Below, piece after piece: positions 34,044 to 43,785 of a stretch of DNA of 64,000 nt. Below the pieces are notes generated by a model. That model ran no database searches and was not told the DNA's origin. It saw only the letters and a program-made list of their open reading frames with translations. A program made the translations under genes and the position numbers. The DNA comes from Arcicella sp034931005 (lineage in GTDB: Bacteria; Bacteroidota; Bacteroidia; Cytophagales; Spirosomataceae): contig NZ_JAYGIN010000006.1 in the NCBI RefSeq assembly GCF_034931005.1, positions 1-64,000 on the forward strand, in the 5' to 3' direction. Position 1 is the first letter of the stretch. The number at the start of each line of letters is the position of its first letter.

Positions 34044-37000
34044 ATGAATATTTATGTACCCGTTTTTGGAAGACGGGCAGAGTTGCGTCTATTTATACAC
34101 ACCAAAAGACTGTTTGCCATTATTCCTCTATTTCTATTTTTTACATCCTCTATACACGCCCAAGTTTCGGGGCGAGTCTATAAGGATTTTAATGTAAATG
34201 GTGCTTGGGATAGCACCGCCACATATCTCGACCAAGTTTGGGCTGGAGTTAGAGTTGAAGCCTATGACCATGCTGGTGTTTTGAAAGGTTTTGCCCTAAC
34301 CAACAATCACGGAAGATATACTATCGCTGATGTTTCTGGAAATCTGAGGATACACTTTCTATTACCCGAAAGTTATACTGATGGATTTATTACGCAAACA
34401 GGAGCAAGTAGTCAATCCAGTATTCAAATGGTTCATGCTCCTGTTTCTGGAGTTGATTTAGGAATGAATCTTGCCGATGATTACTGTGGAGACGACCCTT
34501 CGGTTGTGGTACCCTGTTATGTGGTTGGTATTGGAGATAATCTCATTCCGAATGATGGTTTAGCTCTTTTTAAATACTCCGCTTCTGGTACAGACCATAG
34601 CCAAATAGGAATGCCCAATTCATCTATTGCGATGGTCGGTTCTACTTGGGGAGGGGCGTATCAGCGAGAAACTGGTTCTTTTTTTGCAGCGGCTTTTATG
34701 AAACGCCATGCAGGATTTGGAATTGGAGGTAGTGGAGCTATCTATGTTACCAAAAATGTAACTGCTCCTGCTCAGTCTTTTACCGAGTTGTATCTCAATT
34801 TATCTGATTTCGGAATTAATACTGGAAGTGACCCACACTCAGCTCCGAATTATCAATTAGACACGATTAATGCCAACGGAAACCCCTTTGATGAAGTTGG
34901 TAAAATGTCGTTGGGAGATTTAGATATTTCCAGTGATGGAAAGTATTTATTTGTGGTAAATCTAAAAGAACGAAAATTACACCGAATCTTTATTGATGTT
35001 CCTCATAAACCTGCGGGAAGTATTACAGCTTCAGACATTACTTCTTGGGATATTCCAAGTGGTTTTGACGAACTTCATAAAGGAATTGGTCGCCCTTTTG
35101 GGCTTTGTGTAAGACAAAATAAAGTTTTTGTTGGGGTTACTTGCGATGCTTCAATTTCAAAGGATAGTACCGATTTAAAGGCTCGAATTTATGAATTTGA
35201 GCCAGAAGCTCCTACTCCTACATGGAATTTGGCAATTGAATTTCCTTTAAATTATAAAAAAGGAATTGCCACAGGGGAGCGTCCAGAGTCTGGAAAATGG
35301 TATCCTTGGATTTCAGATTGGTATGTGTCGGGAATGCCCGAATTTATGCGTGGACGACCAGACCCATCATTGGATAAGTTTTTAGCCTATCCAATGCCAC
35401 TACTTTCTGATATTGAACTTGACTCTGACGGTTCTATGATTGTTGCTTTTACAGACCGTTTTAGTCATCAGATACGTTTTGCAGGGGTAGATGCACATGG
35501 TCAGCATCATGGCACATTTGGTTTTGACCCTCGTTTGGGAGGTGATATTCTCAGAATTGGACGTTGTGATGGCATCAATTGGACATTAGAAAATAATGGA
35601 ACAGTTTGTGGTGTTTCTACTGCGGGACAAAATAATAATCAGGGAGTAGGAGGAGGAGAGTTTTATGTTGGAGACTCAAATGACCCATTTGGTCACTATG
35701 AATTGAGTGTTGGTTCATTGGCTTTCAGACCTGGTTCTCGTGAAATATTATTGGCTTCAACTGACCCAATAAGGGCTTATTCTGCGGGATTAACTTGGCT
35801 TAGTAATGAAAATGGAAGTAAAAAAAGAGCATTGGAAGTAATTGAAGAATTAAATAATATCATCAATAATGCTCCCGTAAACTATGGTAAAGCAAGTTCA
35901 TTAGGAGATATTAATATGGTCTGTGACCCTGCTCCGCTTGAAATCGGGAATTTACTTTGGAAAGATAATAACGGTAATGGAATTCAAGATGCTGGAGAAA
36001 AAGGGATTTCATCGGTAATATTACACTTGGTAAATTCAAGTAATCAAGTAGTTGGGAGAGATACTACTGATATGAATGGTGTTTATGCTTTCAATCACTT
36101 TAATGTAGTGGATACACTCGGAGTTTCAAAACCTAATCGTTTAGGGCCACAACCAAGAACAAATTATAAGATATTGGTGAAAGGTAAAGCCGTTTCAGCG
36201 TTTGCTCCTGCATCGGTTAGTAAAAAGAAAACAAAAATAGAAGAGTCTAATAATTTATATACAGGTTCGGTTATTTCTGGAGGTAATAAAGTGGTGATGG
36301 ACACGACCACAAATGATGGAGGTTGGAAAGTTGACGATAGTATTTTAGGTAATTCTAATGCTGGTGCTGGCCCCAATCAAGATTTGTTAGATTCTGATGG
36401 GATACTCACAGGGAATGACGGAGCTATCTCGGTAACAACTGGGGATGTTGGGCAATCAAACCACTCTTATGACTTTGCTTATTGCCCATTACCAAAACTG
36501 GATTTAGTGGCTCAAAAAGCTACCTGTGACCCAATTACAGACCAATTGAAAGACAATGCTAAAATTATTTTATCAAATTTACAATTCTCTCATAAAGTTG
36601 GATATTCGATTGGTACTACCTACACAGGGCCATTATTTGCCAATGCTTCGGAGATAAATAGCAGTAGTTATTTTGAAATTGATAGCTTAGTTGGAAACTC
36701 AACAGCGACTGTTTATACGGTGAGAATTTTTAATGCCAGTGATGAATGTTCAAGAGATATTCAAGTGACTATCGACGGAACAGTTTGTACGGTTTGTAAA
36801 ATAACGGCAAATGTAGAAGCTCCTTCTATTAAGGTCTATAATAATGGAACACCTTATGATATATCTGATGATTATTTTACTACTTTAATCCAAACTAATG
36901 TCATTAGTGCAGGAGCAGCAGGGTTATATGAAGTGGTGGTAAACGCCAATCCAGATGGTACAGGAGGAACAGTCTTGAATGTTGGAGGAACAGCTTATGG

Positions 37001-37178
37001 TTCAACTATTCGGGTAGGTTTAGGGAAAGAACTGAAAGCAAATAGTCAGCCCATAAAATTGACAGTAAGAGATATGAATAAACCTGCTTGTATTGAGAGT
37101 ATTACTGTTCAAGCAGACCCTTTTACGATAGTGTGTAAAGAAAATATTTGTTTACCAATGACTGTAATTAAAAATTAG
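34044..37178 (+). CDS. Large SdrD-B-like secreted protein
   Basis: A predicted exported surface protein of 1044 residues (signal peptide ending IHAQ at about residue 40). An SdrD B-like/carboxypeptidase-regulatory domain (VSGRVYKDFNVNGAWD) is followed by a long region rich in Gly and Asn with FGICVRQNK-like beta-propeller features (SLGDLDISSDGKYLFVVNLK). Another SdrD-B domain appears at about 632-700 (EIGNLLWKDNNGNGIQDAGE). The C-terminus holds Cys-containing Ig-like segments and ends at CLPMTVIKN. It lacks a recognisable type IX sorting tail, which is odd for this class. Function unknown; adhesion or surface-layer roles are possible. Confidence 0.78.
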   Translation: MNIYVPVFGRRAELRLFIHTKRLFAIIPLFLFFTSSIHAQVSGRVYKDFNVNGAWDSTATYLDQVWAGVRVEAYDHAGVLKGFALTNNHGRYTIADVSGNLRIHFLLPESYTDGFITQTGASSQSSIQMVHAPVSGVDLGMNLADDYCGDDPSVVVPCYVVGIGDNLIPNDGLALFKYSASGTDHSQIGMPNSSIAMVGSTWGGAYQRETGSFFAAAFMKRHAGFGIGGSGAIYVTKNVTAPAQSFTELYLNLSDFGINTGSDPHSAPNYQLDTINANGNPFDEVGKMSLGDLDISSDGKYLFVVNLKERKLHRIFIDVPHKPAGSITASDITSWDIPSGFDELHKGIGRPFGLCVRQNKVFVGVTCDASISKDSTDLKARIYEFEPEAPTPTWNLAIEFPLNYKKGIATGERPESGKWYPWISDWYVSGMPEFMRGRPDPSLDKFLAYPMPLLSDIELDSDGSMIVAFTDRFSHQIRFAGVDAHGQHHGTFGFDPRLGGDILRIGRCDGINWTLENNGTVCGVSTAGQNNNQGVGGGEFYVGDSNDPFGHYELSVGSLAFRPGSREILLASTDPIRAYSAGLTWLSNENGSKKRALEVIEELNNIINNAPVNYGKASSLGDINMVCDPAPLEIGNLLWKDNNGNGIQDAGEKGISSVILHLVNSSNQVVGRDTTDMNGVYAFNHFNVVDTLGVSKPNRLGPQPRTNYKILVKGKAVSAFAPASVSKKKTKIEESNNLYTGSVISGGNKVVMDTTTNDGGWKVDDSILGNSNAGAGPNQDLLDSDGILTGNDGAISVTTGDVGQSNHSYDFAYCPLPKLDLVAQKATCDPITDQLKDNAKIILSNLQFSHKVGYSIGTTYTGPLFANASEINSSSYFEIDSLVGNSTATVYTVRIFNASDECSRDIQVTIDGTVCTVCKITANVEAPSIKVYNNGTPYDISDDYFTTLIQTNVISAGAAGLYEVVVNANPDGTGGTVLNVGGTAYGSTIRVGLGKELKANSQPIKLTVRDMNKPACIESITVQADPFTIVCKENICLPMTVIKN

Positions 37179-37214
37179 TAATTGGTGTTAATATTTAATT
37201 TTTTATTCTTAACT

Positions 37215-37250
37215 AAAAAGTGGAACTTAGTAAGCTAAGTTCCACTTTTT
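37215..37250 (+). terminator. Terminator after SdrD-B-like gene
   Basis: A perfect 16-bp stem, AAAAAGTGGAACTTAG / CTAAGTTCCACTTTTT, with a TAAG loop, 36 bases after the stop. The A/T flanks make it functional in both directions. Confidence 0.88.
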
Positions 37251-37251
37251 T

Positions 37252-37314
37252 AATACCCAATACCCAATACCCAATACCCAATACCCAATACCCAATACCC
37301 AATACCCAATACCT
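37252..37314. repeat. Tandem heptamer repeat (AATACCC)
   Basis: Nine head-to-tail copies of AATACCC/TACCCAA fill the gap between the terminator and the polyprenyl synthase stop. No spacers, so not CRISPR; a slippage-prone microsatellite. Confidence 0.9.
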
Positions 37315-38287
37315 ACTTACTTCTCTCAATCGTAAATTGAACCAAACCCGCTAAGGATTGTCTAAAAATAGTATCAGGGAAAGTATTTAAAATATTATGT
37401 GCTTCTGTAACAATGCTTTGCATAACCTGTGTAGCATATTCAATGCCTCCAGATTTTTTCACAAAATCAATTACTTCAGCTACTTTTTTAGGATTTTCCG
37501 ATTCGTTTTTTATCGTATTAATTACTCGACGCTTTGTTAACCAATCAGCCTGATTTAGAGCATAAATCAGCGGTAAAGTCATTTTCTTTTCTTTAATGTC
37601 AATTCCTAAAGGCTTCCCGATTTCAGCGTCACCATAGTCAAATAAATCATCTTTGATTTGGAAAGCTACACCCACTTTTTCGCCAAATAATCTTGCTTTT
37701 TCAACAGTTTCATCGTCTGCTCCAACCGAACTCACGCCCATAGCACAACAAGCAGCAATCAAAGTAGCGGTTTTTCTACGGATAATCTCAAAATAAACAT
37801 CTTCGGTGATGTCTAATTTACGAGCTTTTTCCATCTGCATTAGTTCGCCTTCAGCCATTTCTTGAATTGCATTTGAACCAATCTTCAATAACTCAAAATC
37901 GTTATTATTTACCGATAACAAAAGTGACTTTGATAATAAATAATCACCAACTAAAACGGCTATTTTGTTTTTCCAAAGAGCATTTACCGAAAAGAATCCA
38001 CGCCGATAATTGGAGTCATCCACCACGTCGTCGTGTACAAGCGTTGCGGTATGTAAAAGTTCGATGAGAGCAGCACCACGATACGTTTTTTCGGTAATTT
38101 CACCACAAAGTCCTGCCGTCAAGAATACAAACATCGGTCTTATTTGTTTCCCTTTTCGTTGGACGATATAGTTCATAATCGTATCCAACAACATTACTTT
38201 GGTTTTCATCGACTGCCGAAACTTCCCTTCAAAGGCTTTCATTTCTTCGGCAATAGGAGCTTGTATTTCTTTAATTGATAAACTCAT
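37313..38287 (-). CDS. Long-chain polyprenyl diphosphate synthase
   Basis: Condenses isopentenyl diphosphate onto allylic diphosphates for the quinone side chain. The 324-residue all-helical protein has the first aspartate-rich motif LVHDDVVDDSNYRRG, the KxxRP-type motif KGKQIRPMFVF, the lysine segment KTATLIAACC and the second aspartate motif FQIKDDLFDYGDAEIGKP. Resembles IspB/octaprenyl synthase, most likely the menaquinone tail enzyme in this phylum. Product length cannot be set by eye. Confidence 0.92.
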   Translation of the reverse strand: MSLSIKEIQAPIAEEMKAFEGKFRQSMKTKVMLLDTIMNYIVQRKGKQIRPMFVFLTAGLCGEITEKTYRGAALIELLHTATLVHDDVVDDSNYRRGFFSVNALWKNKIAVLVGDYLLSKSLLLSVNNNDFELLKIGSNAIQEMAEGELMQMEKARKLDITEDVYFEIIRRKTATLIAACCAMGVSSVGADDETVEKARLFGEKVGVAFQIKDDLFDYGDAEIGKPLGIDIKEKKMTLPLIYALNQADWLTKRRVINTIKNESENPKKVAEVIDFVKKSGGIEYATQVMQSIVTEAHNILNTFPDTIFRQSLAGLVQFTIERSK

Positions 38288-38302
38288 TATTTCTTAATTA
38301 GG

Positions 38303-38316
38303 AGCGGTTCACCGCT
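38303..38316. repeat. REP palindrome upstream of polyprenyl synthase
   Basis: AGCGGTTCACCGCT: six-base arms around TC, 15 bases before the start codon on the minus strand. A GCAGC follows. A short word-repeat tract (AACCAATAA) lies at 38380-38412. Confidence 0.55.
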
Positions 38317-38578
38317 GCAGCATAAATTATCAAGTATTGAGGTGAATTATTATTCTGACTTAAAATAATACTCGTCAACAACCAATAATTAATAACCAAT
38401 AACTGATAACAATTCGCAAATTACACTTTTCTACAAAAACTTGTATCTACTATATGTTTATTAACTTATTTTTATTTTTTTAGTTCGATATTTAATGGAA
38501 AAGTCTGTAAGTTTATACATCATAAAACTGTAAACCATAACTGTTGAAAATCACAATAGGTAAATAAGATATAATCAA

Positions 38579-39520
38579 ATGAGTAAAATTTTAGTATTGG
38601 CAGGAGGTTCTGTCAAGGGAGCATATCAAGCGGGTGTGGTTAGAGCAGTTTTTGAATCAGGTTTTCGTCCTGATGCTATCTATGGAATATCAGCAGGAAG
38701 TATGAATGCTTCTTATTTGGTGAATGATTTTGGCTTGCAGTTTATGAATAATAATGGAAGTGTTGACTATGCCCAAAGTTCCGTTGACCTTTGCGATTTT
38801 TGGATTAATAATATCAATACGCCCGATAGCCTTGCTCTTAGAAGAGGTACGTATGATTTGGGAATGAGTGCCATACGTAGAAATTTTGAGGGATTATTGG
38901 ACACTACGCCACTTCGAGAAATTCTTCATAATAATATTCATCTTCGAAATCTTAATGCCAGCCCTATTCAATTAAAAGTGGGTGCGGTAGATATTATCAA
39001 TGGTAGTATTGTATATGCAGACCCAACTTATGACCATTTTCTGGATTATATAATGGCATCTTCTGCCATTCCGATTTTAATGCCTGTGGTAAATATTGGA
39101 GGATTACGTAAAATGGCTTTTTTGGATGGTGGTATGCGTGATGTTGCTCCAATTAAAAAGGCTATTTCTGACGGAGCTACCGAAATTATTTGTATCGCTT
39201 GTCATACAAGAAATATTGATGGGGGATATTTTCCGTATGGAAATCTTTTGGCATTAGTTGACCGAGTAATGGATATTGCCGTGAATGAATGTCTTAATGC
39301 AGATTTGGATTGGGCTGAATTCAGAAATGAATGTTTACCAATAGATGGCTCAGAGGGTGAATTTGGTATTTTGAAAGGACAAAAACGAATCAACTTAAAA
39401 ATCATTCGCCCACATAAAACCTTAAATATTGATATTCAAGACTTTGACCAAGAAGATATTCAAAGACTTATTTTCTTGGGTTATCAGCAAGGGAGAGAGG
39501 AAATGAAAAGCATAACGTAG
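38579..39520 (+). CDS. Patatin-like phospholipase
   Basis: A predicted Ser-Asp dyad acyl hydrolase. The N-terminus holds the oxyanion loop AGGSVKGAYQAG and the nucleophile elbow GISAG (Ser38); the catalytic Asp is in FLDGGMRDVAP (about residue 184). The 313-residue protein has no signal peptide, so it probably acts on inner-leaflet lipid or cytoplasmic lipid substrates. Ends next to a palindromic repeat shared with frr. Substrate unknown. Confidence 0.92.
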   Translation: MSKILVLAGGSVKGAYQAGVVRAVFESGFRPDAIYGISAGSMNASYLVNDFGLQFMNNNGSVDYAQSSVDLCDFWINNINTPDSLALRRGTYDLGMSAIRRNFEGLLDTTPLREILHNNIHLRNLNASPIQLKVGAVDIINGSIVYADPTYDHFLDYIMASSAIPILMPVVNIGGLRKMAFLDGGMRDVAPIKKAISDGATEIICIACHTRNIDGGYFPYGNLLALVDRVMDIAVNECLNADLDWAEFRNECLPIDGSEGEFGILKGQKRINLKIIRPHKTLNIDIQDFDQEDIQRLIFLGYQQGREEMKSIT

Positions 39521-39633
39521 ATACAAGGCATTACCTTGTCTCACTCTTGAGAGGTATTACCTTGCCTTGTCTAATTCCAATCTTTGGATTCTTACATAAA
39601 ATAAAAGAGACAAGGCATTGCCTTGTCTCTACT
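39517..39633. repeat. ACAAGGCATTGCCTTGT palindrome cluster
   Basis: Two palindromes of the type AGACAAGGCATTGCCTTGTCT (39518-39542 imperfect, 39606-39631 near-perfect) with a decayed third half between. They fill the space between the convergent patatin and frr stops and could form terminator hairpins. Confidence 0.7.
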
Positions 39634-39635
39634 GA

Positions 39636-40196
39636 TTAAACCGACATAATATCTTTTTCTTTATCCGCAAAAGTAGATTCCACTTTTGCAATATAACTAT
39701 TGGTCAATTGTTGGATGCGTTCTTCGCCTTCTTTGATGGCATCTTCCGATGCTCCATCATTTTTCAATTTCTTGATGTTATTATTAGCATCTTGACGGAC
39801 GTTACGAACATTAATTTTTGCCGTTTCTATTTCTCCTTTTACTCGCTTTACTAATTCTCTACGACGTTCTTCTGTCAGTGGAGGAATATTCAGACGAATA
39901 TTTTCACCATCATTCATTGGTGAAAGTCCAATATTTGAATTACGAATTGCCTTTTCACATTCTTGAATCATTTTCTTTTCAAAAGGCTTTACCAAAATTG
40001 TTCGTGCATCGGGTGTACTGATGGATGCTGCCCCTGTGAGTGGAGTCATCATTCCATAATAATCAACCTGAATACCATCAAGCATTGAAGGTGTTGCTTT
40101 TCCTGCACGAATTTTTGATAATTCAATGGCTAAGTGTTTCAACGCTCCGTCCATTGTTTCTTTGGCAGCGTCAATATAAAATTCTATTTCCTCCAT
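39636..40196 (-). CDS. frr: Ribosome recycling factor
   Basis: Splits post-termination ribosomes together with EF-G. The 186 residues match the two-domain family: LSKIRAGKATPSMLDGIQVDYYG, PFEKKMIQECEKAIRNSNIGL, and LTEERRRELVKRVKGEIETA. It lies downstream of pyrH on the same strand, the classical pyrH-frr order. Confidence 0.97.
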   Translation of the reverse strand: MEEIEFYIDAAKETMDGALKHLAIELSKIRAGKATPSMLDGIQVDYYGMMTPLTGAASISTPDARTILVKPFEKKMIQECEKAIRNSNIGLSPMNDGENIRLNIPPLTEERRRELVKRVKGEIETAKINVRNVRQDANNNIKKLKNDGASEDAIKEGEERIQQLTNSYIAKVESTFADKEKDIMSV

Positions 40197-40346
40197 TTTT
40201 CAATGAGTGATTTGTGAATGAGTGATTAATTAAAATAATTAAGTAGGGTTAGGATTTATATGTTGGATTTAGTGTTGAAACTTGCTATTAATCAAGTAAT
40301 TACAACATAATCAAACACGATATAAATTCTAAAACCTATTTAATTA

Positions 40347-41057
40347 TTAACTGATAAGCGTTCCTACTGAATCGCCTTTGGCTAAATTAACAAGGTTGCT
40401 TGGCTTATTCATATCAAATACGATGATAGGAACTTCGTTTTCTTGACATAAAGTAAATGCCGTAGTATCCATGATTTTTAGACCTTTCGAGATGGCTTCA
40501 GCAAAGGAAAGACTTTCGTATTTTGTAGCAGTTGGGTCTTTTTCTGGGTCGGCAGTATAAACGCCGTCAACTCTTGTGCCTTTCAAAACAACTTCTGCTT
40601 CAATTTCAACTGCACGAAGGGCAGCGGTTGAATCGGTTGTGAAATAAGGGTTTCCTGTTCCTGCTCCGAAGATTACGATACGCCCTTTCTCTAAATGTCT
40701 CATTGCTCTACGACGAATGAATGGTTCGCAAACGGCATCCATCTTGATAGCAGTCAATAGACGAGTGAACATTCCGTGCTTTTCAAGAGAGGCTTGAATT
40801 GCCATGCCATTAATAACAGTAGCAAGCATTCCCATATAGTCACCTTGCACACGGTCGATACCAACTTTAGCAGCGGCAGCACCACGAAAAATATTGCCTC
40901 CACCAATCACAATTGCGATTTCTACGCCTAAATCTTTTACTTTTCTAATTTCCTGAGCGTATTGCTCTAAGATAGAAGGGTCAATAACTTCGCCGCCAGC
41001 ACTAAGGGCTTCGCCTGATAATTTAAGAAGAATACGTCTGTATTTGGGTTTGTCCAT
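40347..41057 (-). CDS. pyrH: UMP kinase
   Basis: Phosphorylates UMP to UDP with ATP; a hexameric amino-acid-kinase fold enzyme. Signatures: RILLKLSGEALSAGG at the N-terminus, VIGGGNIFRGA, GDYMGMLATVINGMA, GTGNPYFTTDSTAALRA, and the C-terminal VNLAKGDSVGTLIS. It has 236 residues, the usual length, and is followed by frr 150 bases downstream. Confidence 0.97.
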   Translation of the reverse strand: MDKPKYRRILLKLSGEALSAGGEVIDPSILEQYAQEIRKVKDLGVEIAIVIGGGNIFRGAAAAKVGIDRVQGDYMGMLATVINGMAIQASLEKHGMFTRLLTAIKMDAVCEPFIRRRAMRHLEKGRIVIFGAGTGNPYFTTDSTAALRAVEIEAEVVLKGTRVDGVYTADPEKDPTATKYESLSFAEAISKGLKIMDTTAFTLCQENEVPIIVFDMNKPSNLVNLAKGDSVGTLIS

Positions 41058-41119
41058 GATGTAAGGTTTTTTGCGGAGGCAAAGATAGGAAAAAGGATTG
41101 AAAGGAGAAAAAGAGGATT

Positions 41120-41336
41120 TAGATAATAGAGGTTAGATTTTTTTAGAGGATAGAGATTAGAGGTCAGAGTTTAGATGATAGAGGTTAGACAGAGTATAGA
41201 GTTTAGATTATAGAGGTTAGAGTTTAGATGAGAGAGATTACAGGATTGATATTTGATGAAACTATTCTCTAATATCTGTTCTCTATTCTCTATTCTCTAA
41301 AATCTATTCTCTGAAATCTAAACTCTACCCTCTAAT
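41120..41336. repeat. Long word-repeat hairpin upstream of pyrH
   Basis: The left arm is repeated TAGAGGTTAGAGTTTAGAT words (41120-41232); the right arm is TCTATTCTCTAAAATCTA words (41270-41336). The arms are complementary at word level. It separates pyrH from the biotin carrier gene. Confidence 0.7.
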
Positions 41337-41337
41337 T

Positions 41338-41835
41338 TCATTCAAATTCAATAAGAATTTGATTTTTTTCTACGTTTTGTTTTGGTAAAATTTTAATGGC
41401 TTTAACCGTTCCATCGCCAACGGCTTTTAGGATATTTTCCATTTTCATAGCCTCCAAAATTAGGATGGTATCGCCTTTTTTTACCACATCACCCACTTTT
41501 ACTTTGATGTCCACAATTAAACCTGGCATGGGTGCTTTGAGGTCGTTTACTTTTGTCGCATTGGCGTTGCTCATTCCCAATTGGTCAAGCAAAATGTCAA
41601 AACGGTCTTTTACCGAAACAGAATATTTATTTTTATTTATCTTAATTAAAAATGATTTTGATTGATAATCAGTCTCTAAAACCTCTGCATTAAATGAGCG
41701 ATTGTTGTAAAGAATATGAAAATTTCTATCTTTAACTTCAACCATATCCCAATTGAATGGCTGACTATTTACCATGATTCCAGATTTATCTGACTGAATA
41801 TCAAAGGTTTGGTTGTTGACTGTTGCTTTGAGCAT
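41338..41835 (-). CDS. Biotin carboxyl carrier protein (acyl-CoA carboxylase)
   Basis: Carries CO2 on biotin between carboxylase and transferase components. The biotinyl domain (about 98-165) has the carrier Lys131 in EAMKMEN and the APMPGLIVDIKVKVGDVVKKGD segment. The N-terminal 95 residues are a beta-rich extension, as in free-standing acetyl- or propionyl-CoA carboxylase carriers of this phylum. Partner subunits are not in the window. Confidence 0.9.
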   Translation of the reverse strand: MLKATVNNQTFDIQSDKSGIMVNSQPFNWDMVEVKDRNFHILYNNRSFNAEVLETDYQSKSFLIKINKNKYSVSVKDRFDILLDQLGMSNANATKVNDLKAPMPGLIVDIKVKVGDVVKKGDTILILEAMKMENILKAVGDGTVKAIKILPKQNVEKNQILIEFE

Positions 41836-41849
41836 TGTTGGTTTTTGAA

Positions 41850-42755
41850 TTAAGATTTATTCACCAAATATACACCAACTAAAATTATTCCCATACCTAA
41901 AAAGTGCTGAATTTGTATAGTTTCTCCGTCGAGAATTCCCCAAATAATTGCTACAATCGGAATAAGATAAGTTACCGAACTTGCCAAAACCGCACTGGTC
42001 ATTTGTATAAGTCTATTGAACAAAACCATCGCAATAGCTGACCCCATTACACCTAAAAGAATACCGTATAAAAGTGGTTGTATTGCTTCTGGATTTTGAA
42101 CTTTTTGGACGAAATTCCCACTGAATAGGACAATGAGAGCTATTGGTCCAATGGTCGTAAATATGAAAGAGGTAATCTGGAATGGAGTGAGGTCTAAGCC
42201 TGTCAAATATTTTTTAGTAATGTTGAGATTTAATCCATAAAAAACCGTTGCAGCTACTACGTACAGAGCATAAACGTTAAAATTGAGCCCTTTTGCTCCT
42301 GCCAAAATCAATAACAAAGCTCCGATAAAACCCAAAACAATACCAATTGTCTGTTTAGACGTGATTTTATTACCAAAGAAAAGACCACCAACAATAAGCG
42401 TAAAAAGGGGAGTAGTCGAGTTTAAAGCACCTGAAACACCACTGTCTAATTTTGACCCTGCTAAAGAAAATAAATAAGCAGGAAATAAATTGCCCAAACA
42501 GCCAACTAATAAAAAAATGTGAGCCTTTTGAAAAGGAATTTTTTTGAGGTTAATTAAAACGAATGGCAAAAAGAAAAGAAATGCCGCCGCTATCCGTAAT
42601 GAACCTACTTGTGAGGCATCAAAAATAACAAGACTTTTCTTAACAAGAATAAATGAACTGCCCCAGATAACGGCTAATAAAGCTAATAAACTCCAAGCTA
42701 AAGTGGGATTTTGAAGTTTTGAAGTGGTTTGTTGAGTAGTATTTTTTGTTTCCAT
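41850..42755 (-). CDS. EamA/DMT-family transporter
   Basis: A ten-helix inner-membrane exporter of the drug/metabolite transporter superfamily. Two EamA repeats are visible: LLALLAVIWGSSFILVKKSL at the N-terminus and the second half with VMGSAIAMVLFNRLIQM. The ATG at 42755 (METKNTTQQTT) is preferred over 42770. Cargo unknown (amino acids, nucleosides or other metabolites are exported by relatives). Located 14 bases upstream of the biotin carrier gene, so possibly cotranscribed. Confidence 0.9.
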   Translation of the reverse strand: METKNTTQQTTSKLQNPTLAWSLLALLAVIWGSSFILVKKSLVIFDASQVGSLRIAAAFLFFLPFVLINLKKIPFQKAHIFLLVGCLGNLFPAYLFSLAGSKLDSGVSGALNSTTPLFTLIVGGLFFGNKITSKQTIGIVLGFIGALLLILAGAKGLNFNVYALYVVAATVFYGLNLNITKKYLTGLDLTPFQITSFIFTTIGPIALIVLFSGNFVQKVQNPEAIQPLLYGILLGVMGSAIAMVLFNRLIQMTSAVLASSVTYLIPIVAIIWGILDGETIQIQHFLGMGIILVGVYLVNKS

Positions 42756-42784
42756 AAAAATATAACCCACTCAATTTCAGTAAA

Positions 42785-42964
42785 GTTTCATATTGGTTGA
42801 TTGGTTATTAGTAGATTGGTTATTGGTTACTGGTAGATTGGTTACTGGATAATATTAATTTGAAAAAAAACGATATTTAGGGAATCTATAATTACAAAAA
42901 GCACTTTTTTATAACCAATAACCAATAACCAATAACCAATAACCAATAACCAATAACCAATAAC
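42785..42964. repeat. Word-repeat hairpin (TTGGTTATTGG / ACCAATAACC)
   Basis: The left arm has repeats of GATTGGTTATTGGTTACTGG (42793-42850); the right arm is at least seven copies of ATAACCA (42911-42964). It abuts the stop of the barrel-protein gene. Confidence 0.8.
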
Positions 42965-43516
42965 TCACTTCGGACAACGATTTCCCCATTTTTTTAATTT
43001 CGGAAATTCACTTTTCATAAAACAAGTTGTTAGTCCAAATTGCAGAAGAGAAGTGCTATTAAATCCAGAAGAAGTTGAGATGAATTCAAAGTGAAAACCT
43101 GCTGTTTGAGTAACCATCGTTCGTAAACCAATAAAAATACCAACGGCTGGATTAAAACTTCCTTGAAATACTTCTCCACCCACAAAAGCACCAATGTATG
43201 GGTCAAAATTCCCTCCAGAAGCATCAACCGCATAGCCAAAATGTTGGTATCCTCTCAGTGACAAATGGTTATAATTATCGAAAACCTTTATAAACCGATA
43301 AGCGTGTAAGCCCAAGCCATAGAAATCACTATTGGGCAATCGTTTCTCAAAAGTTACACTTAACAAAGTTGGAGTTGTGGAAAGAATTTTATCTGATTTT
43401 TCGAGATTTTGGTCTGCTCCGTATGAAAAACTTAGGTACATAGGTTTTTCGCTCTGAGCTTTTAACACCAGAGAATACATTGAAAATAATAGAGAAAGTA
43501 AAAAGCCTCTTTTCAC
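42965..43516 (-). CDS. Putative outer-membrane or periplasmic protein
   Basis: Not recognised by name. The signal peptide (KRGFLLSLLFSMYSLVLKAQ) is followed by beta-strand-rich segments with alternating hydrophobicity (YLSFSYGADQNLEK, FYGLGLHAYRFIK, YIGAFVGGEVF), fitting a small barrel. A GTG at 43516 places the signal peptide at the extreme N-terminus. The frame is open to a TTG at 43576, so the start is uncertain. Two Cys occur near the end. No functional clue from its neighbours. Confidence 0.6.
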   Translation of the reverse strand: MKRGFLLSLLFSMYSLVLKAQSEKPMYLSFSYGADQNLEKSDKILSTTPTLLSVTFEKRLPNSDFYGLGLHAYRFIKVFDNYNHLSLRGYQHFGYAVDASGGNFDPYIGAFVGGEVFQGSFNPAVGIFIGLRTMVTQTAGFHFEFISTSSGFNSTSLLQFGLTTCFMKSEFPKLKKWGNRCPK

Positions 43517-43785
43517 GATAGAGTTTATAAATATTGCTTCAATGTGATGAAGTAAGGAAGAAAAGCGAAAAATCAAAAACTGTATTATTTGACAATAATG
43601 GCGTAACAGATTTGAATAATGGTTTGGCAGACTCTTTACAAAATAACATCAAAATCACGGATAAAAGAAAATTTCCCTCACGAAAAACCTTAATTCACTC
43701 CTCAAATCATGGAGTTCATCTGAAAACCATTCCATAAAACTTGTTTCTGCCCTTATTTTGAATCAGAAATTAAACAAATACGCTG

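Noticed and set aside
37252..37314. Possible CRISPR-like tandem repeat
   Set aside because: The seven-base units are directly adjacent with no spacers, and no cas genes are nearby.
42911..42964. Possible CRISPR or telomere-like repeat
   Set aside because: Simple ATAACCA microsatellite forming one arm of a word-repeat hairpin; no spacers.
43534..43737. 67-residue plus-strand frame before the second TonB receptor
   Set aside because: Composition is not protein-like, it overlaps the 5' end of the minus-strand barrel gene, and it has no motif.
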